This document shows positions 36,723-48,098 of a stretch of DNA of 64,000 nucleotides, in pieces. The notes beneath the pieces are model-generated. The model made no database searches. It saw only the letters and a program-made list of their open reading frames with translations, and had not been told where the DNA came from. The stretch comes from Escallonia rubra (lineage: Eukaryota > Streptophyta > Magnoliopsida > Escalloniales > Escalloniaceae), in the NCBI GenBank assembly GCA_033065855.1, contig JAVXUO010001806.1, positions 62,001 through 126,000 of the forward strand, read 5' to 3'. The first letter of the stretch is position 1. The number at the start of each line of letters is the position of its first letter. A program made the position numbers and the translations under genes.

Positions 36723-38160
36723 TTCTTGCCACCGTGATCGAGTTTTACAGCAACACAAAAAACATCGGTACAAATAGAACTTGGAGCAGATTTATAAGAA
36801 AGGAAAGGGGAGAGTGCTGTTCAACATAGCATAACATGCACAACACAGAAGGCAAAGAATATGATAGCATGGAAGAATGGTAGGAAAGTAACCTGTCCAA
36901 GTAAAGAACACATGTATACTATTTTAAGGATACTTCCCCTCATAACTTTCCTTCTATCTCTTCTTTCATTTCCTAGTTTGCAATTCAGACTGTTGATGCA
37001 GGTAGGAATAGGGGTTATACTGCCAAATGCTGCAGTTCTGAACTTTTTGGTTTGGAGGCCATTTTATGTGGATGCCTTTCTGTAGCATTACCTTTGTGTT
37101 TGTCTTTCACATTGGTCCCTTTCTTTCTAACTCGAAGCATTCTCAATGAGAATAAGTTCCACATCGACCATACATGGCGGGTTTGGGATTCTTGTTGAGC
37201 ATGCTTTGAGTTAGAAAGAAAGGGACCAAATGTGACACAATGGCTCCCGGTCAGATCCTCCACGCCGTTGGGCAACTAAAGGACATGCTCAACAAGAAGT
37301 GAAGAAATTTGCAGAACTTTGTTTAAGATGCAGCTGCTGCACTGACACAAAGTTGGGGCAGCTTCAATTCATTCTCAAATACTTGATTTCATCACTTTTA
37401 TCCTATCGAGGAATTATTTGTTGCTTACGAAATGTGGGTTAGGCTTTAGGTTCCCCTTGTACCACTTTAACTGAACAAAATACCAAAGCGCCCGATCACT
37501 TTGAAAGTCATGAATTCGCTATTACAGGTTTTGCAACGAGCCCTTACTTTGAATTGGCAACCGCAATTTCATATTTGCTAATTTCTAATTATCGAGACAA
37601 CAACGGTATGCCTAGCTTTTTATATATTGAGACGAGATGGTATGACGCCCGAAAAAAAAAAGAATTATGGTACTTTTTTTCTCGACTGACGCACGTTTTT
37701 TTAAGCATATAAAGGATCGACCGGCGGTAGTCTAATGTTTGTGCTGATAAGTTGGCCCAATCAAAAGCGTTACTTGTGGCCTTCAAATTTCGAATGTTTA
37801 AACTCAAGACTTGGAAGTAGACGGTTGTGTCACTCACAGCTTTTTTGCGAGAATTTTAAAATAAATTAAAGTATAAATATTTATTTTATTTTCGCTTTAG
37901 ACAGGCCCTCGTTTTTATTTCGTCCCAGCCATCACCGAACTGTGGTTCTTCATTTCGATTAACCAATTTGTAAACTGTTCTCGGTCGTCGATCGAGGCTT
38001 TTGCTGTTTCGCATTCGTCCAAATTATCAGAAACTGATCGACTGAATCTCACCGGAAGTTGGCCGCTCAAAATGCACCGGACAGTAGTCCAAGCAGGACA
38101 ATAAAGAGAGAGAGAGAGAGTTGTAGTCGTATCATTGCTCTCAGATCCGAGTCCACAAAA
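36723..38160. other. Head-to-head intergenic region MLO / TWD40-1 stub, copy A
   Basis: The two start codons diverge 1.44 kb apart, so this DNA holds both promoters. It is conserved in copy B (53767-55206). A (GA)n run at 38105-38121 lies just before the TWD40-1 ATG and is shorter in copy B. A hairpin-forming inverted repeat lies at 37107-37234 (separate entry). No further gene was seen. Confidence 0.6.
37107..37234. repeat. Hairpin-forming inverted repeat, copy A
   Basis: The left arm TTGGTCCCTTTCTTTCTAAC (from 37112) is mirrored exactly by GTTAGAAAGAAAGGGACCAA on the right. The match extends imperfectly to about 37107-37146 and 37191-37234, with a loop of about 45 nt. It could be a short foldback transposon or a small-RNA precursor. 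The copy at 54156-54283 keeps both arms. Confidence 0.7.
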
Positions 38161-38456
38161 ATGCTGCGTTTGAGAGCTTTTCGGCCAACCAACGACAAGA
38201 TCGTCAAGATTCAGTTGCACCCCACGCATCCCTGGCTCGTCACCTCCGATGCGTCCGATCATGTCTCCGTCTGGAATTGGGAACACCGCCAGGTATTTGC
38301 TCCACTAATAGTGCCTCCTTTTTTGGTACATCCAGTTGTGCTCATTGGTGTGTTTTTTGTGTGAACTTTAGGTGATTTAGGAGCTGAAAGCAGGCGGTGT
38401 TGACGAGAGGCGCCTGGTCGGCGTCAAATTGGAGAAGCTCGCCGAGGGCGAATCCG
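38161..38456 (+). pseudogene. TWD40-1 5' fragment (two exons, in-frame stop), copy A
   Basis: Exon 1 (38161-38292) encodes MLRLRAFRPTNDKIVKIQLH and the first WD40 strands, as in the intact gene. Exon 2 (38372-38456) begins GTG ATT TAG: a TAG stop at 38378-38380 where copy B has TAC. The remaining exons are absent, because the duplicated unit ends in intron 2 and is followed by a LINE. The promoter region and first exon remain, so a short transcript is possible. A peptide of only 46 residues would be made, too short for a beta-propeller. Confidence 0.92.
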
Positions 38457-39998
38457 GTACTAAAACACTTTTAACAATTCTGTATCTCTCTTTCTTTATG
38501 GAACTGATGCACGTAATGATGTAGGCATTGTGTGTAATGCAATGAGAAGAGGCTTTTTTGAAATCGTATGCAATACTGTATCCATGTCATTACTAGATTA
38601 TGAATCTCAGCAGTAACGTGTCCAGTTTAGATAAGTTTATGCCAGGGATGAATCTGGTACGAATACTATTTGCCTTATCGAGAAACACAAACGCACTACA
38701 TAACCAGGCACGCGCTAACACGTACCAACATAGTCGTTCTGTATATGTAAGTGGAATTAGGATTCAGCTGAAAAGTTGCACATTAAACTACTCTCATCCT
38801 TTGATCCGAAGTCAAACACCTTTGCGTATTGCTAGTTACTAAATTACTATTCCAATTTGCAGTTCTTTAAAGTAGCAGAGAAGTGATGCATCAAGTTTAG
38901 GTAACTTAATTTCTTTAGGTATTTATAACATGTTGGACTAGGGATGTCCTGAATACTGAATCTCATGTTGGAAATTTTCGGGGGATCACCAACCTTCTAC
39001 GCTACTGGGCTAATATGCAATTAGCGAGCAAGGCCGATGTAATCTGAATTACAAGCATTCTTTATGTTAGCCTTCTTGTTCTGAAGTTTTTCAACATCAA
39101 AGTGTGAAGAGAAAAATTGCAAGATAGGTTTTTTATGAAAGCTGGATAGATATCTCCCTAGTCAACATCTATGACAGACTGAACCAAAATTTATAATCGG
39201 AAACAGGTAGATGCTATTATGGTCATTTAGAGATCACTTGTGATTTTGTCAATCCGTGTGTCCAAGAGTCTATTTTCTCAGCTAACTGATTAGGATTCAA
39301 TGTAGAATTCTTCACTTAACCTTCTTAACTTCAAGATCTTTGTTTAGGATACATGACTAACTTTACTTCTCTTGGTATTGGTATAGCACATACATCCAAA
39401 CATACATTTGTAGGTATACCGAATCGACATGTTGTTGGCATCCGTTCAATTTGTAGGTAATAGTTTAACAAAGTACTTAAAAGGAAAAGCTCGAAGCAAG
39501 ATATATATGATATCGATATGAAAATTAGCAAACAGAGCTTTCTAGGGTTCTTCTAAGACTATAGAATGACGTGTTTTCATGAGTTTAGTGAGGATGTGGG
39601 GTCACAAGAGGAGGCGAGCAGTTCTTCAATATAACTAAACGGGCTGGTTATGCTGTTTGGCTGCAGGGGTGGGTCATTGAAGAAGGCATGAAATTGGTTC
39701 TTTAATGTAGGAAATAAACTGACTGAGGATAAGCATTCAAACGGTTCTTTATGAATTTTGAGAACTGCTGGGTTTTGGTGCTAAGGCAAGAATGATTGTG
39801 ATTATTGTTTTCACGAAGGGCGCGAAGGGGAAACAGTCGAGGATTAATTGTTTGAGGTAAAAGGAGGAGGGGGGACCTAACTTGATTTTGCACTACAGAT
39901 GATAGATTTGGTCTCATTTTTTTTTTGGGGTTGGGTTTGAGGGCTTGGTGCCCCTGGCAAGATGAGGCAGGACGAGTTGAATGTGTGTGTCTGCGTCT

Positions 39999-42900
39999 CG
40001 TCAAAATTTACCAATTTAGGTTTCACGTCGGTTATGGGAACGGATCCCGGTGGAGTCCTGGGTACTAAAGGTGGACTACGGGTAGACTGGACGAATGAGG
40101 TTTCTTGCAAGGTTATGTACACAGATAAAAACATCATTCTGGTAGAGTTTCAGTCAGGTAATAACCCTCCATGGGTGTCGGGTTTTATCTATGGTCACCC
40201 GAATCTTGCCAAGCGACAGGATACTTGGAATTACCTCTTGAGTATACTAGTGAATGTCCATCTTCCGCTGATGCTCATTGGGGATTTTAACCAAGTTCCG
40301 GCTGATAGGCCAAATTTTCTCACCGTCCCCGGGCACTTATACCTATATGATTTGATGCAAAATCTTGTCCTTATTGACATGAAGTGGCTAGGTCCAGCTT
40401 TCACCTGGACTAATAACCAAGACGGTCCCTCTGGCACTTATGAGCGTCTTGATAGATGTTGTGCAAACTCAACGTGGGTGATAACTTTCTCCAAAGCTTT
40501 TGTCAAGAATCTAGGAATACAATCGTCGGACCACGCTCCTTTACTGCTAGACTCTTCACCAAGCGTTTTGTTCATTCCCCATCCTCTTCGATTTGAAGCT
40601 ATGTGGCTCAACCATCCACAAGGTTTTGAAGTGATCATGGAATCCTGGCAGCACCATGTAGATGGCTCACCTCTGTTTAAAGTAGTTACCCTTGGTAAGG
40701 AGATGCTTAAAGCATTAAGGAGTTGGAACAAAAGCTGGTTTGGAACTCTGGACAGTCAAATTACGGATACTATTCAACGGATTAATCACTTCCAATCTCT
40801 AGTTCCTAACTTGGATGCCCAAGCACTAGAAAAGAAAGAAAGAATCAAGTTTGAGTGGCTAATGGAATGCAAAGAGTTATTTTGGGCACAAAAGTCAAGG
40901 ATTAAGTGGTTGCGAACAGGAGACCGAAATACAAAAATTTTCCACGCATCGACGATGATTCGTAGAAACAAAAATCGTATTGTTACCATATCTACCGAAG
41001 ACTTCCATATGCATACCTCCCATGCTACCATCACTGATTGCTTCCTACGATATTATGCAAAGATTTATTGTCCGCCAGTTTCCTCCTCACGTAGACACCT
41101 TTTGTCCATAAATAACCTCTCTAAACAGCTTAACCACTCCCAAACCTTGAGCTTAGTTCGCCCCTTCACTGCCTCGGAAATCACGATAGTCCTTTTTCAA
41201 ATCAAACCACTAAAAGCACCTGGACCCGATGGTATTCCCGCTCTTGCCTATAAAAAATGCTGGAACTTCATGGCTCGTCCTATAATAGCCGCAGCCCTTT
41301 CTTTCTTGCAATCAGGCTATATGCTACGGGAGGCAAACAACTCTTTCATCGTTCTAATCCCCAAGTGTGCTAACCCCCTTAAACCCGAGGATTTCAGACC
41401 CATCTCCTTATGCAATACCATATATAAGGTCATCTCAAAGACCATTGCAAATCGGATCAAACCTCAGTTACCGTCCCTCATCTCAGAATTCCAAAATGCT
41501 TTTGTTGGTGGTCGGCACATTGGCGATAATGTTCTCTTAGCTCAAGAGATTTCGAACAAGATCCACCAGAACAAGAAAGGAAAATCCATACTTGGTGCCA
41601 TAAAAATGGACATGAGTAAGGCCTATGACCGGGTGGATTGGTCATTCCTTGAAGCTGTCCTAAGGAAAGTTAATTTTCCCAGTCATCTTATTCGACTCAT
41701 TATGCAATGCGTGTCGACAGCATCCTATCAAGTCCTCATCAACGGCTCTCCATCTCGAAGATTCTACCCAACATGTGGCCTTAGACAAGGAGACCCCTTA
41801 TTACCTTATCTCTGTCTTATGTGCAGAGGTTCTTTCGGCTTCTCTTACAAATGCCCAAGCCTTAGGCCAAATCCCAGGTTTAAAAGCAGGCGGAATAGTC
41901 CAACTCTTAAACCATCTTTTCTTTGCAGATGATATTCTTATTTTCACTAAGCTGTCTGAGAGCGTCTGTTCAACCCTAAAGACTTTATTAGATAGCTACT
42001 GCATGGAATCAGTACATCAGATTAATTTTAATAAGTCGTCGCTCACTGTCAGCCCTAACTCAGATGAGCAAGTGGCCTCCTCACTGGCTCGCAGACTAGG
42101 ACTCCAATTTTCAATTTCTTTTCGCAACTACCTTGGCTGTCCACTGACGACAATTCTTTAAAGACCTAGGGGGGAAAATCCAAGCGCGTTGTGCAGGATG
42201 GAAAGGTGTTCTTTTGAAGAAAGCGGGAAGAGCAACCCTTATCTCTTCGGTGCTAACGGTGCTCCTAAACCCTTATCAGATATGTTAATTCCCAAAATTC
42301 ATATGCAAAGCTATTAACTCGCTCCTGTGCAAGTTCTGATCGTACAACCTCAGTACACTGGATAAAGTGGAACGCTCTATGTGCTCCTAAGTCTATGGGA
42401 GGACTCAGGTTCAAGGACATATGGCTATCAAATCAAGCTCTGTTAGCCAAAACCAGCTGGAGGATACTCAAGGAGCCGGAGTGCTTACTAGCACGAGTTC
42501 TTACAGGAAAATACTGTTCCAGATCTCTCTTTAGACACTGCTCAAACAGAGGTAACTCTTCTTGGGGTTGGCGTGGAATGTTGGTAGGGTGCCGCGTTAT
42601 CACTCAGGGTCTTAGATGGCAAATTGGTAACGGTTCCCAGATCTCTATCTGGAATGATGATTGGATTCCGAATGAAGAAACCCGTCCCTTCGCCATACCC
42701 GATAACAATCACCGTCGACTCTTAGTTGTCAAAGACCTCATCCATAATCATGCCTGGAACACCGCTTGATCCTTTCTCTATTCCCTCCCGAAATCTCAAC
42801 AAAGATTCTTGCTATCCATATTTCCCCATACGGAATGAAAGACACTTAAGTGTGGAAGGGAACGAAGGATGGTGACTTCTCAGTCGCTTCAGCCTATAGA

Positions 42901-44159
42901 CTTCTTTATCCCCTAAACCTAGCAAACTGTTACTGTAGTGGACTACAAGCATCTATACCTCCCTTAAACACGAATATTTGGAGGAAAGTGTGGTCTTACC
43001 CCTTACCACTAAAAAATATTTCTCTCTTATGGCAACTCCTGTGGGATAGGCGTCCGATATACTACAATCTACACCGTCTCAACATATCTAATTCCGATCT
43101 TTGTCCCTTATGCCTCAGTCACACAGAATCCGTTGATCACCTATTTTTTGATTGCCCGACAGTTAGACCGATATGGTTTGGAGGTCTGGCAGGTCCTCAC
43201 AGCCACAATGTTGGAGGCTCATTTACTGAATGGTTGATAGCTTGGCTTCAAAATCAATCAAGCCGGAAATCTTTATGGGTCAAAACCACCCAGATCGTTT
43301 CAACAATCTGGTGCATATGGATCCATAGAAATAATCTTATTTTTAGACAAATTCCTTTCCAGCCTTCCATTGTAATTGATAGTATTACAACTCTCACGCA
43401 GAATATCGGTGAAGCCTTCGCTCAAAAGAAGCTCTCCAAGACTTTTACCAATAATATCACACCATCAGAATTCATTCTCCCGGACCCACTGGTTTCTAAC
43501 CTCACCCGATGCGACTGCGTAATGTTGAGACCCATGAAAATGATCATTGATATCTGCTTCAACAAGAGTACACTTAAATCAGGCTTAGGTCTAAGCTGCC
43601 TGACTGAGAATGGTGTTCGATGTGGCTCAGTGGCGATATCTTTTCTTGCATCTGATGATTTGACTGCCTTTTCCAAAGGATTACTAACAGCTTTTTATTG
43701 GGCTAAAAAGAAAAAGTTATTGCACATTAATTTATTGACAAATTTCAATTCTTTGCTTGATCAGCTTTCGGACGCGGCGGACATCCCTGACACCATCACC
43801 TATTATGTATGACTTTTGCTACATATTATCAGATTTTCACCAGTTCAGTTTCGACAAAGCCACGCTGCCTCAACTCAAGGAATCCAGATCTTTAGCTGTT
43901 TTTGCTTGCCATGCACGCATTGACGTCTATCAGGACTGAGCGCATGACTTTTTGCCGCAACAAGATCTCTAACTCCTTTATATCGTGTGCGTGTTTTTGT
44001 GTATGTATTTGTGTTTTTAGTTTGCTTTGTCCTAACTCTTGTAATATAGACTCAGTGGAGTCTCGTGTGAAACTTTCGTCTAGCTTTGTTTTTACCTTCG
44101 GGTGAAAAAACGTTTATGATATCTATGCTATTTTGCTTTTCTATCAAAAAAAAAAAAAA
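39999..44159 (+). mobile_element. L1-type LINE, 5'-truncated and decayed
   Basis: Plant L1-like ORF2 remnant in plus orientation, ending in an oligo-A tail at 44146-44159. Order: endonuclease remnant (LGFTSVMGTDPGG onward, MLIGDFNQVP, SSDHAPLLL) with its N-terminal 35 or so residues missing; reverse transcriptase (LIPKCANPLKPEDFRPISLC, KMDMSKAYDRVDWSF, then FADD near 41922-41933); zf-RVT zinc knuckle (CPLC...H....H.....C near 43100-43160); and a degenerate RNase-H-like end. The frame changes near 41800 between GLRQGDPL and LCAEVLSASL. Further stops and shifts lie at 42161-42395 and 42769-42850. No ORF1 is present. It is not autonomous. No target-site duplication is apparent at its ends. Confidence 0.93.
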
Positions 44160-44632
44160 TTTCCCTTAAAAGTACGAGGCATTCAGATTAACATTTATTG
44201 ACCACGTAACTCAAAATTCTGATACGAGTAAGTTTTGTGTTAACGATCTTTTTATCATTGATATTCCTTTCAAAATTAAAGTTAGATTTTCCATTTTCTT
44301 CCCCCTTAAAAGTATTTATGAGTATCAATTTCCTTTCTCTTTCCTTTTTTGGTCATAATAGTGAAAGTGAGGTGAGGTGCGCTGGGTATAAAGTGAAGGT
44401 CAAGTTAGGTGGGCGAAGCATTTTTTACTTCACGCAACATTTCGTTAAGCTTTTGATTTCAAGATAAAGCTGATCATTAAATTTTTTGATGAGTAAAACC
44501 GAAGAAAACTCTTTGTCTGCTCGCTGCTAACATTTCTCGACTAATGATTTGCCCAATGACTTCGAATTTTGGAAAGCAGAAGGTACTCGCTGGAGCTCAG
44601 GCCACCCAACGACGGCGACCGGGACGGCTACT

Positions 44633-46344
44633 GTAAGTATGCGAATGAAACCCTGTGTATACCCAGATTTCATGTACTCTTATACTTTACTGGAATAGAA
44701 ATGGGCTAAATTCACGAATTTATATAGGTTGCAGTTTATTTATTTATTTTGTGTATGTGGGTTTGTGACATATAATATCGAGTCAAATTATGGGAATTTT
44801 TAATGTGATTAAATTCTCGAGTGAATTACTTGTTTTCTTTTTTGGTAAAGGTATATATATTCAGTCGAAAACTATGTAGAGCATATAGAACGATTGTTAG
44901 GGCGTATCCTACTGAACAAATTTCAACAAGAAACTCTTGCTGGGAGCAATGCTGGAAAAAAGTTTACAATTCCATTTGTACTAGATATAAGATACTGCCA
45001 CAAAAGAGTTCCCTTTAGTCCCTTGCGCAGCTTATCAAGCTTCTCCTTCCCACCCTTTTTCTTGTCTCGGCAATCTATTTCTCATAACATTCCAGAGCTG
45101 TGAGAACATTTGAATAACCGGATTTGCACACTAGGCCGAAGGCACTAGCTAAGTTGCCTTAGGGAGAAAGGCTAAGTCATTGTCATTAGTCAGATAAACA
45201 AGCAAGGGGGTGTTGGATCTCCCTGTCTTAGACCTTTAGCACTATCAAAGAAGTCTTGCATTGTTCGTACTCACTAAGATTCTGAGGAATTTTCATAACG
45301 CTGCTAAGTCCACTACATTGTTTGTGGTCGGAAATTTGATTTTTCAAGGAAATAGGGGATCATATTTTATGGCTCTCCTTGTAGGACCACCAGGTTTCTG
45401 TTAATTCCTGATGATACTTGCATTAACAAAATGTTGTTACCACGGATCTTTGTTCCGCAAAGGCTGCCTGTCTACCACCCACAAGCTCATATATTACAGG
45501 TTTCAATCTTTCCGTGATCACTTCAGATGGTCATATAGCTTCAGCGAGTTTAAGATCTTTCATTGTGTTGGAAGAGTTGAGTCTTAGGAATACGGGTGAG
45601 CATTGTAGAATTACATTATTTTAGGAGTTAACCAGTTGTGAAATAGGAAATCTTAGCAGTAGTTATGTTCTCTGGTATTCTGGAAGAACCATATGAAAAA
45701 GAACTGACAGCGCCAGAGCTGCATAACTTGCCCTGAACAAAGATCTTACATGATAAAAGGTCCTATACATTCCATTTTGCCAACTAAGGCCAATTATACT
45801 CGAGGCTGGCTAGCTTCTTGGGTCGTCACTTAACGGCAACTTAACTTTTTCTTCTCTTCCTCATCTTATCAATAGACTTCCATGATGTACATAAATGCCT
45901 TGTTAAATGAGACCATTATATTATATATCTCCCGTACACAGTGTCAGTTGTAATTTGATATGTTCCTTAGTTTTCTTTTTTTCTTTTTTAAGAAAAGAGT
46001 TGAGTTGGATAGACTAATCACCAATTATAATCTCGATATGGGTATCCTACTTCCTATTGGGTAGGTATCAGGCATTTGGGGCGTGTTGACATGTTGTCAC
46101 CTATAGGCTACGCGCTAATTAGTGCATAGTCATAGCTTATTAATGTGGAAGCGTCATTCTTGATGTCTAAGCGATGTACTTAGAATTACCTCGTATAAGA
46201 GGTTTTGGGCTTTCAGATTACTTAGAATTACCATGGGTAGTGCATTTTGGCAGCTTGATGATGATTAATAAATCTGACAGCTTCTAACTTATTTAATCTA
46301 TTAATGCCCCTGTTGATCAACACTCTCCTTTTTCCCCTTGATAG
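44633..46344 (+). other. 5' UTR intron of TVP38-like gene B
   Basis: Same donor (CT|GTAAGTATG) and acceptor (CTTGATAG) as in copy A. The leader exon lies just upstream (about 44500-44632). A block present in copy A after the donor (about 29545-29630) is missing here. Confidence 0.5.
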
Positions 46345-46365
46345 ATTTCTGGTGTCTCAGCAAAG

Positions 46366-47906
46366 ATGCCAGACTTGCCGGAATTAGGTAAACAAACTAC
46401 AAATACTGGGAATCAAGGAAGGGAGGACAGCGAATATGTAAGGCTGGTTATATCCAATGAGCCAAGGATACTTGAAGCTGATAACTTGCGACCACAGCAA
46501 CGGAGAAATAAGTCGTGCATATGGTGGATGAAGGCCATTATACTGTGTTTCGCAACTATTATAATTCTTCTCACGTTTGTGAAATGGGGAGTGCCATTTG
46601 TTTTTGAGAAGGTATACCCCCTTCTTAGCTCATTATTTTTTTTCTTTTTCTTGTAATTTTTTCATAATTGAAGGACAAAATATGATTAGGTAACCACCAT
46701 TGGTTTTATCAATGTATCACAGTGCCTTCACTTGTTGTCCAACTCTTGGACCATAGTTCACTTTCTGTACATTGATTTTTATTAGTTTTATGCATATGGC
46801 AGAACTAAACGTTTACTTCTGGTTTAACCTTGGTACTTCTTCCAATAATGCAATGGGAAGCCACTTCGTTTGGGCGTCCAGTTCTTGCCATTATAATTGT
46901 TGCATCTCTGGCATTTTTCCCTGTTTTCTTGATCCCCTCTGGCCCTTCCATGTGGCTGGCTGGGATGATTTTCGGTTATGGTCTTGGGTTTGTTATAATC
47001 ATGGTGGGGACAACTGTAGGGATGGTTCTTCCATATTTAATTGGTTTACTCTTCTGTGATCGGATCCATGTAAGACATCCAAACCTTGTTGATACCTGTA
47101 CCTAATGCAGTTGTACGATATTATATTATTGACTTCTCATTCATTCTTCTTTTTCTTTTTCCTTCCTTGTCGTTATCACATGCAGCAATGGTTAAAGAGA
47201 TGGCCGCAGAAAGCTGCTATGATTAGACTGGCTGGCGAAGGAAGCTGGTTTCATCAATTTAAAGTTGTTGCAATATTTAGAGTGTCACCATTTCCGTACA
47301 CAATATTCAACTATGCAATAGTGGTGACGAGTATGAGATTCTGGCCCTACTTGTGGGGTTCAATCGCAGGAATGGTTCCTGAAGCTTTTATTTACATCTA
47401 CAGGTTAGTAGTTTTAACTTTTAAGTCATCCCCAACACCCCCCCCCCCCCAACCCACACAAACACCCATCCCACAACAACAACTCCCCCACCAAAGGAAT
47501 GAAAGAAAAGGAGTACGAATTGAATAAGAAGGGACATTTATACTTCTCTTTGTACTTTGCGTCCATTACATTTCCTCTGTTTGGATGTGAACCTGAATAA
47601 ACTGATCTTTCTTCGTTTGTGATTTGTCCTGTTTTTTATCTACTCTTGTGCAGTGGTCGTTTGATAAGGACATTTGCAGATGTTCAGTATGGGAACCATC
47701 ATCTGACTCCGGTGGAGATTATCTACAACATTATTTCCTTCATCATTGCAATCATCACATCAGTTGCTTTTACCATCTTCGCAAAAAGGACATTAAATGA
47801 GCTGAAAATGGCGGACAGCAATGGATTAGAAGCCCCTGTCACGGAACTGGAGAAACTTCCTCTTGAAAGGCCTAAGCATCTGGGCTTTTCATCGCCGTTT
47901 GCATAG
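46366..47906 (+). CDS. TVP38/TMEM64 family protein, copy B, exon-2 acceptor lost (possible pseudogene)
   Basis: Exon equivalents: 46366-46611, 46833-47069, 47186-47403, 47654-47906, open and colinear with copy A. By my count about ten residues differ, including R to C in LLFCDRIH. The base pair before exon 2 is TG (46831-46832, CCTTGGTACT) where copy A has the acceptor AG (CCTAGGTACT). The next AG downstream (TGGGAAG, about 46860) would shift the frame into an early stop. The AG upstream in ATGGCAG leads directly to AACTAA. The AATAAA of copy A (33066) reads AATTAA here. The product may therefore be absent or truncated, unless exon 2 is skipped (237 nt, in frame), which would remove part of the membrane core. 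Confidence 0.65.
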
Positions 47907-48098
47907 CTTTCTGGGACAGGTAGCTAGTGTAAATAATCGGAACTCGTTAGGGGTTCCTTCGACCTCGACCTCCCTTCATGTTTGTAACTAGATAGAAGGG
48001 AAACACAGGAAACACTAGTAACACGAAAGGCAAAATGTGTGCTCAGTTTGTTGAGAATTCATGTCTTCAGTGCATCATATGTTTTGGTTAACTTCAAA

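Larger units (their letters stand above)
29062..39998. repeat. Segmental duplication, unit A
   Basis: Sequence and gene order match 44160-57014 in the same orientation: TVP38-like (+), MLO-like (-), TWD40-1 5' end (+). Introns and intergenic DNA are matched as well as exons, so this is a genomic duplication and not retroposition. The left edge is where the match to unit B begins (a TTAAAAGTAYGAG segment). The right edge is in TWD40-1 intron 2, at a TGTGTGTCTG segment, after which LINE sequence starts. Unit A is about 10.9 kb. Confidence 0.93.

Noticed and set aside
43422-43676. Minus-strand frame over the LINE 3' end
   Set aside because: Antisense shadow of the LINE ORF2 C-terminal region.
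31363-47906. The two TVP38-like copies as a retroposed pair
   Set aside because: Introns, leader intron and spacers are duplicated too, so the copying was at DNA level.
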